A stretch of 64,000 nucleotides of DNA from Apricaphanius iberus (GCA_028564705.1 JAPXFQ010000406.1:22501-86500); one strand, 5' to 3'. Counted from the first letter of the stretch, positions 11,551-23,544 are shown. Numbers and translations: made by a program. The notes: generated from the letters alone by a model not told the origin.

Positions 11551-12403
11551 TGTGCCATCCAGAAGGAATGGTGAGTAGCTACATTTAGCAAGTGTTTAGA
11601 CTCATCTAGTTTTACCCCAGTTTTTTTTTTTTTTTTTTTTTAGAAAACTGAAGGTAGCGACAAATAGTGATTTCTTTACGGTGTTATTGAATACTTAGAC
11701 TCTAACGTTGAGTACCTATGTTTGTTACTGCAGCAACGGAACTGCAGCCACACCAGAGCGTTTGTAGCCCAACAGCTCTGCCCGCCAAGGCCCTGCCCAG
11801 GCAGAGCAGATATTAATCCCACTGAGTTATTGCTGTTTATACCCAGCGTGAAGCCGCCGCCTATTCCCGCCTGTGCTCCGATATATTTTCTGTCTAAAAT
11901 AAACAACAGCACACTAAAATCACAGATTTCACTCTGTCATATAAGTATCATCTAGTCTGTAAAGGGATCAGAACCAAGATTAATGGTAACATGGTGTATT
12001 ACAATGTTTCCTGTACATACAAAAATTTACTTTGACTTTTAAATTCTCATCAGTGTCTCAAGAACACACTTAACTACAGATAAAAATAAACTGATGTGCA
12101 GTGGTTAATGTAAATGAGTGCAAAGTAGTTTGTTTTATGGGTGTGGAATGATAGTAGGGAAGACAGAAATTACATTACTTGGGTGCTAAATGAAGGTCTT
12201 TATTTATGATGAAGCACTCTGAGCCAAAGCTGTGTTAACACAGCTGCAAAAGCAATCAACAGAGGAAAACAGTACAAAATTGATCTATTTGCAAAAAGAA
12301 CTACAAATAGTTAGATAATGTGGTTAACTTAAACAGGATAACCTATTTGTGTCTGGCATGAATAAACCTCTCATTTCACAACCCTTTTTGATGGGACTAT
12401 TAT
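11551..12403. other. Nothing recognised apart from a poly(T) run
   Basis: Contains a 21-base T tract at 11621-11641. The overlapping frames at 11676-11955 on both strands have no domain. AAGCCGCCGCCTATTCCCGC gives a short GC-rich patch near 11850. Confidence 0.45.
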
Positions 12404-12625
12404 TGTAAATGGTCTGCAATTCTATAGTGCTTTATAGAGTCTGAGGACTGCAAAAGGCTTTACAGCACAATCAGTCATTCACATTTATGCACACATTCAC
12501 ACACTGTTGGTTGTAGCAAAGGTTGCCCTGGAGGAGACTCACAGAAACGAGGCTGTCATTCAATCGGCACCAGGACAAACTCCTTCTTCCTGAGCCACAG
12601 CCACCCCAAATCCTTAATACACCAG
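12404..12625 (-). mobile_element. Dispersed fish repeat (LINE/SINE 3'-tail type), copy 1
   Basis: Begins TAAATGGTCTGCAATTC, the inverse of the common fish tail ending GCACTATGCAAATGC-like. It continues AGTCATTCACATTTATGC, CACATTCACACACTG, then GAGGCTGTCATTCAATCGGC. The same family in the same orientation recurs at 41785-42060, so the repeat nature is seen within the window. Confidence 0.7.
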
Positions 12626-12751
12626 CATCAGACTGTGTTGAGAGGATCTATTATGTCTCTACTCTTCCACTGACAAATCACAAAACAATGTGGAAGTGTC
12701 TATGCAACCTTCCTCTTTAATGGTAAGACAGGAAAACAATGTTGAGTTCAG

Positions 12752-13048
12752 ACCGCAAGCTTTGTCAGCATCAGCAACGTCAAGATTACATGTTAAGTCT
12801 ACGGTTCAGGCCGTTGGAGGAGAGTCACTGTCTCTGCGGCGCTTTGTGAGCGTTGGCTTCGTCAAAATTTCAAGCTTTTCCTGCGTTTCAAGCTTCAAAG
12901 CTCATAACGCTAGCAACGCAGAAGTTCAGCTAGTTGAACTTTTGACAGTCTTAACGCTCTTGACGCAGCATCGCAACCAATCAGAGGGTCTCACTGTAGT
13001 GACGTTGCGCAACGTCGATGCTGCCTAGACGCTGACGAAGCTTGCGGT
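12752..13048. mobile_element. MITE-like element with 18-bp inverted ends
   Basis: 297 bp bounded by ACCGCAAGCTTTGTCAGC and, inverted, ACCGCAAGCTTCGTCAGC, 17 of 18 identical. The interior is CG-rich for this window, with repeated AACGC/GACGC words and AACCAATCAGAGGG. The 112-codon open frame across it is a side effect of composition. No clear target duplication is seen, so superfamily is undetermined. Confidence 0.72.
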
Positions 13049-14061
13049 TTAAACGCTCCATAAGATAGAGTATTAATTTTACTCTGAGTCTGAACCTTGC
13101 TCTTGAGAAGGGGAAATTACATTAAGTGTCCTATGTCCCCAGATCCACTAGAGACAGTTAAATGGTGGTAACAATGATACATAAATACTTTTTTGCCTTT
13201 GTATTTGTTGCAACTTTTATTTGTGAGAAATTTTACAAAGATTTACAACAAGCATTCTAGTTATCACAATCCTCTGTGGTCCGTCGAGTCTATACATGCT
13301 GAACTCAAGAGGTTCTCTCATTATCAATGCAAACAACATTGGATTGCCTGTGAGCTTTCTCAATGACTTCTGACAACAAAATCATACATTTTCCTTAAGT
13401 GTCAACCAAACCTGCATAGAACCTGCAAAGATAATCTAAGACACAGCATAAAGTTAGTATTTTATTTATTATCAACCTTGAAGTATTCCTGTAACACAAC
13501 CCACCTCTCTGTACGCCCAGCAGCAAAAGGGAAATCTATTGTGATGAGCAGTTATTGTGACTGCTCTGAAAGGTTTTCCGAGAAAAAGAGGAGCAGTACC
13601 AGAGGGGAGGAAGCAATGCTATGATGCCGAGCGTGCCAATCTGTGCTGCACCTTGCAAAAAAGGCATGAAGTGTCTGGATATGTGCCGTTTCATTATGGA
13701 AGCTAGGCTGGGAGGGAGTTGTACTGTACCTACAGCAATAACAAGCCTGCAGCGAAATGACAGCCTTGCTCAGAATCACGCATTCCCTCTATATCCAGAC
13801 ACTGAAACTAACAGCAGTGAGTCTGTACGGCAAGAGGTCATGAAACTTCAGACTTGAAGAATGGAAAGATCAATTGGAGAAAATAAGGAGCAGAGGGAAC
13901 ATTCTTGCTTTGCAACTCAACTTGGCTGTAGCCTGGAAAATAGGGTCAGGGTTCCAATTCTAGGCTTACATCTGGGCTGAGAAGAGAATAGGGCCATAAA
14001 ATAATGCTATACCTCCAGACTAACAGTCTTTCCAGACAGAATATAGCGTATACAGAATTAA
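13049..14061. other. Nothing recognised
   Basis: The frame at 13621-13857 (MMPSVPICAAPCKKGMKC) overlaps one on the opposite strand and has no splice context. A cysteine-rich start alone is not enough to call a gene. Confidence 0.45.
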
Positions 14062-15085
14062 ATTGCCTTGCAAAAGTCTTTTTTTTTCCTGACTTACAGT
14101 GCTCATGTTAATAAAGATTTTTTGGCCACCTTTTTTTTAGAAACCAACAGCAATGATTGCATAGTTCTGGATTAAACATAAAATGAAGCATGTTGTTCTC
14201 ATAAAAATAAGTGAGAATCATGACATGCATGTGTATTCAGTCTATTTTATTTTGATCATCCAACAAGAAAATCAAGTGTGAACAGTTGCATTCAGAAGTC
14301 ATGGAGTTCCCCTGTGTCTATTTGAATCTCAGAATAAATTCAGCTACTTTTGAAGTTCTCAGAGGATTTGTTTTAGAGAACATTAATAAACAAACAGCAT
14401 CATGACAATGACCAATCCCAAACTAATCAAGACATAGCATCCACCTAAATATTTAATAACTTTTTTTAAAAAGAGCTAACAGACCTGTGGTAACTTCGGG
14501 GCAGCTGCAGAGAACCACTGCTCAATGGAGGAATCTGCCAGCATGACATTTATCAGTTGTAAAATTAACAAATCTGACCTTTAAGAAAGGGAGACGGATG
14601 GCCTTCTAGCAAAAAGCTTGCCTAAATTTACAGCCAGAGCGAACATGGAGTATGAACAAATTCTAGATTAAAATCCAATTAAGAGTCCATGACTTTAAAG
14701 TTGCTGTTCACACATGTTCTCCACGCAGTCTGATAGTGAGGTATTTTGAAAATAAAAACGCTACAAATTTGAGTCTGAGTCAACAATGTGTGTAAATCTA
14801 TGCCCCAACGACCTGCAGCAATTATTGCAGCAAAAGGTGGTTTTACACACTATTTGCTCACAGGGGATTAACACAAATGACTGTTGTACTTTAAAAAGTT
14901 TAAACGGCAAAAAAAATTAAAACACTATATACTTACCCTTTCACTTCAAAAATATGCACAACTTTCTCTATCAAATAAAATATTAATAAAAACACTGAAG
15001 TGTGTGGTTGTAATGTGGCAGTATGTGGAAAAAATTCAAGGGGCAGGAACGGATTTCGGCCAATGTCATTTTATTCAATTATTCC
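14062..15085 (+). mobile_element. Decayed Tc1-like element with internal deletions
   Basis: The left edge reads TTGCCTTGCAAAAGTC and the right side GTGGAAAAAATTCAAGGGG, which are inverted versions of a common fish Tc1 end. In between, pieces follow the order of a transposase gene on the plus strand: TTAGAGAACATTAATAAACA, CTGCAGAGAACCACTG, TCTGACCTTTAAGAAAGG, AATCCAATTAAGAG (the relic of a DLNPIE-type block), TTGCTGTTCACACATG and AGCAATTATTGCAGC. Large parts, including the first two catalytic regions, are gone. This family differs from the element at 453-2058. Confidence 0.75.
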
Positions 15086-15639
15086 TGTGTTTCCACTTCC
15101 TATGAATCTTTTGCAATGCTGGATAACAGTGAATGTGTGTGTTTTCAACACAGCTCGAAGTAACACTATGATGCAGTGAGGTAATAAGAAGCTTGTCAGT
15201 CAGGCCACAATCCAGCTGCCTAGCAATAAAACTGTGTAGGCGACAAATCCAAGTGGAGCTTGTGTTATACTTATGACAGACTGGTAGTCAAAGAATAAAT
15301 ATTCTGTTCAGAAAAGTTGACTTTAGTTATATACACACACTACCTACTTTACTGCAATTGTTTTTAAATAGCATATGTATATGTCTTGTCTATTGCCATA
15401 AAATGTAATAGAAAACAAACGGTACATTGTGATCGGTTTGTTAAGGTTTATGATGATACAAAAACCTGCAAATGCCTCAAGGATATTTATAAGCAGCTTT
15501 AATGATACAGATACATATATTTAGTTCAGACAAAAATAAAATGGCAGGGGTGTCCTTCACAGCACATTAATGCCCATCTTCATTTTGTACTACAATAGCA
15601 TAATCTCCCACTGAAACTTTTATTTTTTTTCAAAAACTC
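15086..15639. other. Nothing recognised
   Basis: AT-rich DNA with no supported feature. Confidence 0.5.
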
Positions 15640-15826
15640 AATCTAAATTGTCCTTAGGTGTGAGAGTGTGTGCATGGTTGTTTGTCCTGTCTGTCTATAT
15701 GTGGCCCTGTGATGGACTGGCAACCTGTCCAGGATGTACCCCGCCTCTCGTCCATTGACAACTGAGATAGGCACCAGCCCCCCCGCGACCCGATAAGGAT
15801 TAAGCAGTTCAGAAAATGGATGGATG
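15640..15826 (+). mobile_element. Non-LTR retrotransposon-type 3' end, copy 2
   Basis: TAAATTGTCCTTAGGTGTGA, GCATGGTTGTTTGTCC, GATGGACTGGCAACCTGTCC, GTACCCCGCCTCTCG, GATAGGCACCAG and a terminal GGATGGATG run. It is a better-preserved copy of the 3' half of the repeat at 4086-4470, and the terminal tetranucleotide run is typical of such tails. Confidence 0.75.
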
Positions 15827-15928
15827 TTACTGAGGCCTTTTTTTGTCCTGCCACTCTACAAATGGGAAAAAAAAGAGAATATGTAATTCTAGTAAGGCAG
15901 TACACCTGACCTTATCTATAGTCTAACC

Positions 15929-16095
15929 TAGGGGTGGCTATATGGCGTCAAATCAATATAATAATGTATTGAGCAGTTTGCCTCGATAATGGTAAATAGA
16001 CAATCATGTCTATGACATGATTATGTCTATAGCTTCAAGTTTGTGAGCGTTTTTTGATGTCAACAAAGTGTGTGGTGTGAATGTACCATAATGTT
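15929..16095 (+). mobile_element. Degraded left end of the outer hAT family
   Basis: TAGGGGTGGCTATATGG followed by TGTATTGAGCAGTTTGCC and a run like AATAATGGTAAATAGAC. This corresponds in order to TAGGGCTGGGCGATATG, TATATTGAGCATTTCACC and AATAATGATAAGTGG at 20135-20210. Confidence 0.5.
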
Positions 16096-16467
16096 TGTGT
16101 TTTAAATGTTTTTTTTATAGGAAATCTTTGGGTTGCCTGGCAATAGCCTTGTCTCTATTGATGGTGAGATGAAGCCTCATGAGGCATTGAACCACTTGAG
16201 CCAATTGGTTCAAGAAAAGGTTCTGCTCATGGGGCTTCATGTGAACACAAACCCCCTACTGGCCAGATACATAATCACAGGCAGCTGCCGCTCTTAGCCA
16301 CTTAATGTATGATGCATTAAAGTTGTAAGTCTGCTATGGCTCTTGGGAATGACTATGAGTTCCAAAAACAATGATTTCTCCACATAAAATATTACAAATC
16401 TGGATAATAACAGTATTTTTGAATATATTCTCTCTGTAAATTATCCCAAAAATGGTCATATCAAATG

Positions 16468-16674
16468 TTATGGAAGGTGGTGTAATAATAAAAACACAAG
16501 AGCTGGACTATATAAATTGGGGTATAGTAATTTCTGCTTTTCCCAATATACCCGGGGAGTTCCTAGCCTGCTAATATTTGGCTCCTTATTTTCATGTAAA
16601 TTGTGGTAATGCCTTAGCATGGATGAGGTGTTATTGTACTCCATCTCCTTGGAACACAATAAACAGTTCACCTT
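16468..16674 (-). pseudogene. BED zinc-finger relic of a second hAT/ZBED-type gene
   Basis: Reading minus from 16674: KVNCLLCSKEMEYNNTSSML followed by RHYHNLHENKE. Cys-x2-Cys, then a TSSMLRH block with His-x4-His, is a complete BED-type finger as found at the N-terminus of hAT transposases and ZBED proteins. The frame continues for some 40 codons without further recognisable domain. No Met is placed before the finger other than an internal one, and no catalytic part is found. Flanking sequences at 16107-16300 and 17640-17860, both with GAAGC-rich stretches, may be outer parts of the same hAT element, but I could not define its ends. It could instead be an exon of a domesticated ZBED gene; nearby stops and repeats argue against that. 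Confidence 0.65.
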
Positions 16675-16997
16675 TAAATAAAATAAGAAACTGTAAAAAA
16701 TATATACAGCTCCTAGTAAGCTAATCTAAATTGTCTGAAATAAAGTTAGATTGAGGTTACCTTATTAGGAGTTTTTAGGTAAAATGTTCACACACGGGGG
16801 ATATACTCCTCTTCCTAGCTGGCTCTATTATCCCTCTCTCCCCAGACACACATCTTGTGTATGTTTAAACGTTTTGACTGTGCAATGCGTTTTTTTATCT
16901 TTTTTTCTACGTTTTCACTTAGCTTTCATTGTGTTGAACTGACAATGGCCACACATCGTGCACATGACGAGGCACAGCTCGAGGTAGTTACATGCAC

Positions 16998-17260
16998 AGG
17001 GCGACTGTGGCTCAGTGGTAGAGTACTTGGCTTGCAATCGGAGGGTCGTAGGTTCGATTCCAGCTTCCTCCAGTCACATGTTGATGTGCCCCTGGGCAAG
17101 GCACTTAACCCCCAAATTCTACATTGTCCCACCGAGCCATGTTGGGTGTCGGTGTATGAATGCGAGTGTGATTGGGTGAATGCGGCTTCAATGTAAAGCG
17201 CTTTGAGTGGTCAGTAAGACTAGAAAAGCGCTATATAAGTTCAGTCCATTTACCATTTAC
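16998..17260 (+). mobile_element. tRNA-derived SINE with A and B boxes and TSD
   Basis: A tRNA-like head (CTGTGGCTCAGTGGTAGAG as A box, GTAGGTTCGATTCCAGC as B box at about 17048-17064) supplies an RNA polymerase III promoter. A central region (GGCAAGGCACTTAACCCCC) follows, then a LINE-derived tail (TGTAAAGCGCTTTGAG ... AAAAGCGCTATATAAG) ending TCCATTTACC. It is flanked by near-identical duplications, TTACATGCACA (16988-16998) and TTACATGCGCA (17257-17267). Its head is well preserved, so it is among the younger insertions here. It would be copied by its partner LINE. Confidence 0.88.
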
Positions 17261-17267
17261 ATGCGCA

Positions 17268-19189
17268 ACCTGAAATATAATCAATCCTATCTTTTGAAGT
17301 GCGCGAGTGTGAGACTCGTCTCCCAGAGGAAATACATTTAACTTCCCCTATGCAGCATGCAAAAATGCAGCATGTGTGGCAGACCAGCCACTTGCAGGTC
17401 TTGCGTTGCGCAGCACTGTGGTTTCGCAGAGGCTTTCGTGTGTCCATGCATATGCGAGATGTGTCCCACTCTCCTAAACCTTCAAACTATCTGTTTCTAC
17501 ACTCACAAAACTAGCTCCAAGCTATATAAACACCAAACACTCCTTTACGAACTATCAAAATTCTGTCCAAACTCCAACCTGACTGCAACTCTCCTACACA
17601 AACCCACGTTTTGAATGGAGCCTGAGTGATTTATATTGCTGTCATACCACTCAGCAAACGCTGAACCACTTCCCGAAGCAGTCACGTGGTACAGGCGGGC
17701 AGCAGGGTTTCAGACGTCATCGTTTTAGGCACCTCCCCGAAAATGAAGCAGGCCTCGATACATGCTTTGTGGAAACGCCCCGTCCACTGCTCGACAAATG
17801 CTTTGTAGCCTTGGCACACATAACATCACTACTTTTCTTCCTTCCAGTGGTACCATTTGTGACGCCGGCGCTAAATGAATTATTACATAAAAAAAAAATC
17901 ATAATCTATTGTCAATTATTAATTAAAAAAATAAAATGAGCTTGTATAACTGTTGTATAAAAGCAATATCACATAAGAGGGAGTGCCGTTGTGCCGGATA
18001 TCAACACCGGTGTGATTCCGTCGTAGGCACAAGGTTGCAGTTTTAAGTGCTGTTTTTGGTGGTATTATATGTGGTTATAAAGCGTACTATTTTGGAACCC
18101 CCCCCAAAAAAAGTCAAGCATATTGGACCCTTTCCAGACAGTCACAGAGACCTCCTTCAGAATATTTTCAAAGTAAAGATTTAAGCAGTATTAAATATAT
18201 TTGGTTTTGGACCAGTTTATTTTTGAATTTAGTAACATTTGCCTAACCAAACAATTAAGGTAGAACACTTTTTTTTTCTCCATAATGGCATTACAGGTAC
18301 TATATCCTGTCTCTACCACATTTTTTGTCATTCACAAAGCAAGATTTTTGGCACGAGTTTGCCATAAAGTGGAGGTGGGATCAGGGAGCCTTTGATCATA
18401 CATAAGTAGTCAGATCCAACGTTGCAGTACTATTACTATCAAGCTTGGCAGCACTAATGTCACAATATTCTCACCTCGCCATTCTACCATGGCACATTAA
18501 AGGACAGATTGTGGAGGCAGTATTGACCTGATATGCCACCACGGTATGTCTTCTAAATCAGGCTAAAGATTTTGGAACTTTATAACACTCTTTTGGAGCA
18601 GTTTTAGGTTTGTATTTTGTGGCCCAAAATCTTGTGTTATTCAATGCCATGTTGGGTGTGATGAACAGGGCTGAGAAGTTTGAAAATAGATGTTTTAGCC
18701 TAATGTACAAGTTTACTTACCTAGAAAACAAGTAAATACCATCTTGAAGTGAGTTTAAAATGTTATGATTTACCCCAAAACGTTGAAAATTCAAAAACTT
18801 TTAAGTGGCTCTGTGGATGGGTTCTGTTTTCTTTGGAGACCTTCCATTTTCTTTTTTGAGAAGTGTTTGGGTTTTTAAAGAGTATATATAAATTTGAGGT
18901 TGTAGAAATTTTTTTTGTTACCAAGTGGCCATTTTCTTTTTTATTTCTATTTACGTCTTATTTAGGAGTGTTCTATTGTTGTACTATATTGTGAAAATAA
19001 TATCATCATGATACTTTTTTTGTTTGTGGTGTAGTAGTTATGGATACTGTTTACTTCAATACCACTTCAAAATAACAGAGCAGCTTTATGCACAAAGTTA
19101 TAAATAAATTAGTAGGGTCCACAGTGATATAAAGTTGCATCTTTATTTTATTGTCACATTTATAAAACATACCTTAAAAACGTATCATG
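17268..19189. other. Mostly unrecognised; DNA-transposon-like patch at 17640-17860
   Basis: 17640-17860 is GC-richer, with GAAGCAGTCACGTGGTAC, GAAGCAGGCCTCGATAC and CTTTGTGGAAACGCCCCG, the look of a hAT-type end region, possibly linked to the BED relic at 16.6 kb. The rest is AT-rich without features. Confidence 0.35.
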
Positions 19190-19480
19190 CAGCTTATCTT
19201 ATGGAAAAAGCTCTCCACAGTAAACAAAATCAAATGCCTGCCTTTTGAATAACTACAACAGCATTTTAATAGGATTAAGGTCTGGAGTTTACTGGCCCAG
19301 TACAAAACTTTGATCATTTTATTTTTCCTTGTTCTGTAAAAGATTTGCTGTTGTGTTTGAGATCAGTTTTCTGTGCTTTAACCCAGTTTAGCTCAAGCTT
19401 TAGCTTCATCTCCAGGAAAATGTGACATAAAGTTCCAAAACAAGCCTATACCATCACGTCTCCACTACTGTGCTTTACAG
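19190..19480 (-). mobile_element. Tc1/mariner-like transposase gene fragment
   Basis: ATTAAGGTCTGGAGTTTACT, TTGCTGTTGTGTTTGAGATC, TTAACCCAGTTTAGCTCAAG and CCACTACTGTGCTTTACAG follow, in order, the reverse complement of conserved transposase blocks (the DLNPIE region, then NDPKHT-type and HGGG-type blocks) of a fish Tc1 lineage distinct from those at 0.5, 14 and 52.7 kb. No ends were recognised. Confidence 0.5.
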
Positions 19481-20126
19481 TCAGTGCATTTACATGCAGC
19501 AAGAGAAAGTCAAGTTATTACCTTTAGCCGAGTATATACTTCTCTGTTTTGACGTAGACGGATTGACGCAGCACCATTATCGGTCGATGCAAGGTCTCTC
19601 TGTCACCTACGCAAGGACAGACAACGCTAAGCACCATTTTCTAACCATCTGTCTCCGTCAACGGAGAGTGCATGCTTATGATTGGTCAGTTCAGCAAAAG
19701 CCAAAGATCGTTTCACCAGAACGGGGCTCTATAGTCGCTGTAATTAGTGGTTAATGCAGCATTTGGGCATTACATGCCCCTATCTTTTGATGATTTTGAG
19801 CACAAGGAGGTGTATAGAAACAACAAAAAAGGCTGTTGTCTTTGTTTACATGCATTTTTAGAGTATTATATGATCTGCACTTCTAGTAAACAGCTCTACG
19901 GCTTAATCAAAACTTACTTCCTGTCAGCCATTGCTCCTTGTGGGGGGAATGCATTCACAAGCTGAAAAGAAATAACTCTAATTAACCAGAAATTACGCTG
20001 CAACGGAAGGCAGACCTGCCATGAAAAGTTAGCACCCCCTGCTGTCCGGGTCAGTAATTGCTTTGCAATGCAGAAAAATCAATGGAGAACAGAGAGAAAG
20101 AAGGAGAGTACTATACACGAAAAACA
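19481..20126. other. Probable repeat-derived DNA, family unknown
   Basis: A CG-containing stretch (TTGACGTAGACGGATTGACG ... CTGTCTCCGTCAACGG) with CATTTACATGCA-type words near both ends (19484 and 19845) resembles a short DNA element, but inverted ends could not be fixed. Confidence 0.3.
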
Positions 20127-20134
20127 TCACCAAC

Positions 20135-22115
20135 TAGGGCTGGGCGATATGAGCTGAAATTAATGTCATGGTATATTGAGCATTTCACCTTAATAATGAT
20201 AAGTGGAAGATAACAATCACCACATCACCCCCACCGTGTTCTGTAGTCAATGTCCGGTAGTGGCCAAATTTACATAATGTTCTTTAAAATGTGAAAAATG
20301 TGTAAAATGTGTGTGGGTACTTGCTATTGAACGTCTTCAAACAGCCTTTTGATTCAGTGTTTGATTCCCACTGCTTTCTGTATTTCTTAGTCCAGTTTAA
20401 ACTCAAAAGTGATCAGAAAGACCAGATGAGGAAGCGACGGGGGCAGAATGAAATAGGTGATTTTAGGGTGCAGTATTTACATCGGAGCACAAGTGGGAAC
20501 AGGAGGCGCCTTGAAGCAACAACTCAGAGGGGTTAATATCTGCTCTGCTTGAGTAGGACCGAGGCAGGCGGACCTGTTGAGCTAGAAATGCTCTGCAGCT
20601 CTTTTGCTGCAGTAACAAACATATGTGCTCCACGTTAGTCTAAATATCCAATACCATAAAAATTCATTGTATTTGTTGCTAGTCGCATTTAGGGCAGAAC
20701 GATTAATTGCATATGCAATTAAATCGAGATTTGGTAAAATGCAATTTCCTAATCGCATAGGCTGCAATTTGACTTGATGTAAACATATCTGATAAAGTCA
20801 CGTGACTTGAAAACAATGCAGGGAGAGAAGGAAACGCTGCACTTTAACCAGTTTTAAAATGACCAAAAGCTTAACAGAATCCAACACTAAACAATAGTTG
20901 GTACCAAAGAGGAACAGTACATCAGTTGTGAGAAATTATATCTGCTATGAAAACGTTGATGCTGCGCCACACCAGGTATTATGCAGAACCCGTCTTGGTA
21001 TTGTTGCTGCCTCACGAGGTAGGCTACAGTACGAACCTTTATCAACACCTAAAAACATCCCACCACCATGTATGAGAGTTGCACGGCTAAACTGACCGCC
21101 ACCAGTGTTTAAATTTCCAGTAAACAAACTTCAAGGCGACAGGGATCGCTGACCGAGCTGTTTGAAAGAATCGCTCCTTACGAACATAAAAAAACGGCAC
21201 ACGGAAATAATTCGTGCTACAGCGGGTTTTATAGCCAAAAGTATGATTTGTTAACCATGATGAATAAGCTAGGATTCAATCTCACACACACATTTTAGCC
21301 ACATTTTACATGCGCTGTATAAAAAATGCCGACAGAAAGGTCAAGCCGCACCGAAAACAGAGTATTTTGCAACAACTGACCTGAGATCAAACCGCTCTAC
21401 GGAGCCATACCAGAGTCTGAAAATGCATTAGATTGATGGAGAATAAAAAATCAGAGCTTGTTCCTTCAAGCATCCTACTTCCTGGATAACCACACAGAGG
21501 AAAACATTGAAGCCGGAGGGAATTATTAGCTGGGATCAAAAGGAAGAAAACCTTGATTGCAGAACGACACCGATGACCATCGAGTGTGATGATTAAAAGT
21601 AATTAAAGTTGTTAATATTTGCCTTTGTCTTAAAATAAGTAAATAATCTTATGGAATAGAATACATTATGTATAAAAATATGTTTATAATACACACTTTT
21701 TTTGATTGCATTAATTAAAAAATGCATGACAAAAGCCCCACAAAAAATAATTGCACATTGAATCGCAATCGCAATATTGAAGAAAAAAAATCGCAATTAG
21801 ATTATTGTCCAAAATCGTTCAGCCCTAGTCGCATTTTTCTGAAAAACAGTCAGTAGATGAGTCCAAACTCTTGCTAAATATACTAACACAGTTGCTGTGT
21901 TAACAGTGCTTTCCCCTCAGTTTGGTATTATTGCCTCTGTATGTCACATGAATGTGCATAAACACGTGACTCAAGACAACATTAATTTCTTAAAGGGGCA
22001 GGAGCACCTAGAAACTAAAACACATCTATAATTTTTTTTCTTTTCTTTTTTCTGCATACCGAATTTACCGGCTAATTTCGGTATCGGTAAATTTCCAGTA
22101 TACTGCCCAGCCCTA
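20135..22115. mobile_element. Outer hAT-like element, interrupted by a second one
   Basis: Ends TAGGGCTGGGC and, inverted, TAGGGCTGGGC are identical over 11 bp. Imperfect 8-bp duplications, TCACCAAC (20127-20134) and TCTGCAAC (22116-22123), match at six positions. Subtracting the nested insertion leaves about 835 bp, so this is a short non-autonomous hAT. Its right arm (TACCGAATTTACCGGC ... CGGTATCGGTAAATTTCC) and its left arm each recur as fragments elsewhere in the window (11435-11550 and 15929-16095). Confidence 0.82.
20690..21827. mobile_element. Nested hAT-like element with perfect 8-bp TSD
   Basis: 1138 bp bounded by TAGGGCAGAACGATTAAT and, inverted, TAGGGCTGAACGATTTTG. It is flanked by an exact 8-bp duplication, GTCGCATT, at 20682-20689 and 21828-21835. 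Subterminal AATCGC/GCGATT words recur on both sides. The interior shows no transposase domain; frames at 20898-21127 on both strands are short and unsupported. It inserted into the outer element at 20135-22115 and is therefore younger. Confidence 0.9.
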
Positions 22116-22123
22116 TCTGCAAC

Positions 22124-23539
22124 AATATGTTTGCGTCTGGGTACAAAGTTGCTGTAGGAGAAGCATAAACTAGGTTTAAGTTTGACTGAAATCAGAGTTT
22201 TGAGATGAGACTTTGAAAATATTTGGAAAGACTCCTAAAGATTATCAGCTCACATCTAAAGACTTGGGTTAACAGTTCTTTAGTCTCAGACTAAAGATTT
22301 TATAAACACTGAATCTTGTAAGGACACTATTTACAAGACTAAACCTAGACTATTTTACCTTTCCGCCAAATTCTTCCCATTAGTCTCAGCATTGTACAGA
22401 TTCTTTATGTGCGAAGGTTTTGGCTTTTTTTGCCGAGATTGATAAGTCAAATAAAATTGACATTCAAAGTGGATACTGTATCAACAAGTAACTGTTTAAC
22501 TCATATGTTTTTAATGCAAGGTGTTTATGCTGTACCACTTGCTCTATGCAGATGCACAGATAGTGCTGGTTTGTGACTGTATTCCAGGTGGCAAGGTTGG
22601 CATACACTTTGTAATTTATGGTCCATTTCTAGGCCCTTTTTCAGACCAAAAAACCAATATTATATTTGTTGTGTATAGACCCTCCTGGGTTCCATAGCTG
22701 GCTACAAAATTGTTATTTATAAATATGACACCTATGTTTATAGACTACTTTCCCACAGGAACCAAAAAAAATCATGTGTGGTAAGTTGCAAAACAACATC
22801 AAGAGCGATATTTGATCCCACTGTCATCGTGGTGGTAATCCTGCGCAATAACCACTGTGCCATAGTAGCAAAGTAGAGCCCTAAGCAGCAAGGGTACAAT
22901 ATGAAGCGGACAGAACCCCCACAGGTTCACACAGTAGAATAAACAGAGGGAACAGATTATGACTCAGTGAGCACGGTTTAATAAACTGAGGGAACGGATT
23001 CTTACCACTCAAAAATTATTTCTTCACCTGACCCCTGCCGAGCTCTGTAGCTCTGTGCTTTTGATTAGGTGAGAACGTCTTTATTGGTTTTTGGTTGTTC
23101 TACGTCACTACGACTACATTAGGACATGTGATAATATCAAACATTGTTTGATTCAATAGACTAGAGAAAGACTGGCATAAATCGGGTGCCCAACTGCAGA
23201 TTATCACCTTACATTTAACAATCAAGACAACGGAGCACCCCAAGACTCCAGCAAGATTTCTATAGACCACCGGTCTCTAGCCAGAGACTGAAAATCCTTT
23301 GGTGTACGCCCAGTATTAGTGCGGCTTGAATCGAACTGAACTAGAGTTTTGGAAGCTCGACTAAGCTACAGAGATAATGCAAAGTGGCGGCAAAAGGCCC
23401 CACTCTTTCCACCGAGAAGTGCACCACAAACAGCTTCCTCACCCATACAGTCTCTCTGAACAACCCAAACCTGTCTCACCACAGCATGTCCAACGCCACT
23501 CACATATCATATTATAAACTTTTACTAACTGCAGACAGA
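22124..23539. other. Nothing recognised
   Basis: No repeat ends and no exon. The frame beginning at 23384 (152 codons) runs into the repeat that starts at about 23545 and is judged fortuitous. Confidence 0.45.
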
Positions 23540-23544
23540 TCAGA

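Noticed and set aside
13621..13857. Cys-rich peptide start that could be a small secreted protein
   Set aside because: No signal peptide and no conserved cysteine pattern; overlaps an opposite frame.
17010..17070. Possible real tRNA gene
   Set aside because: The A and B boxes belong to a SINE head; there is no foldable acceptor stem and a SINE body and tail follow with TSDs.
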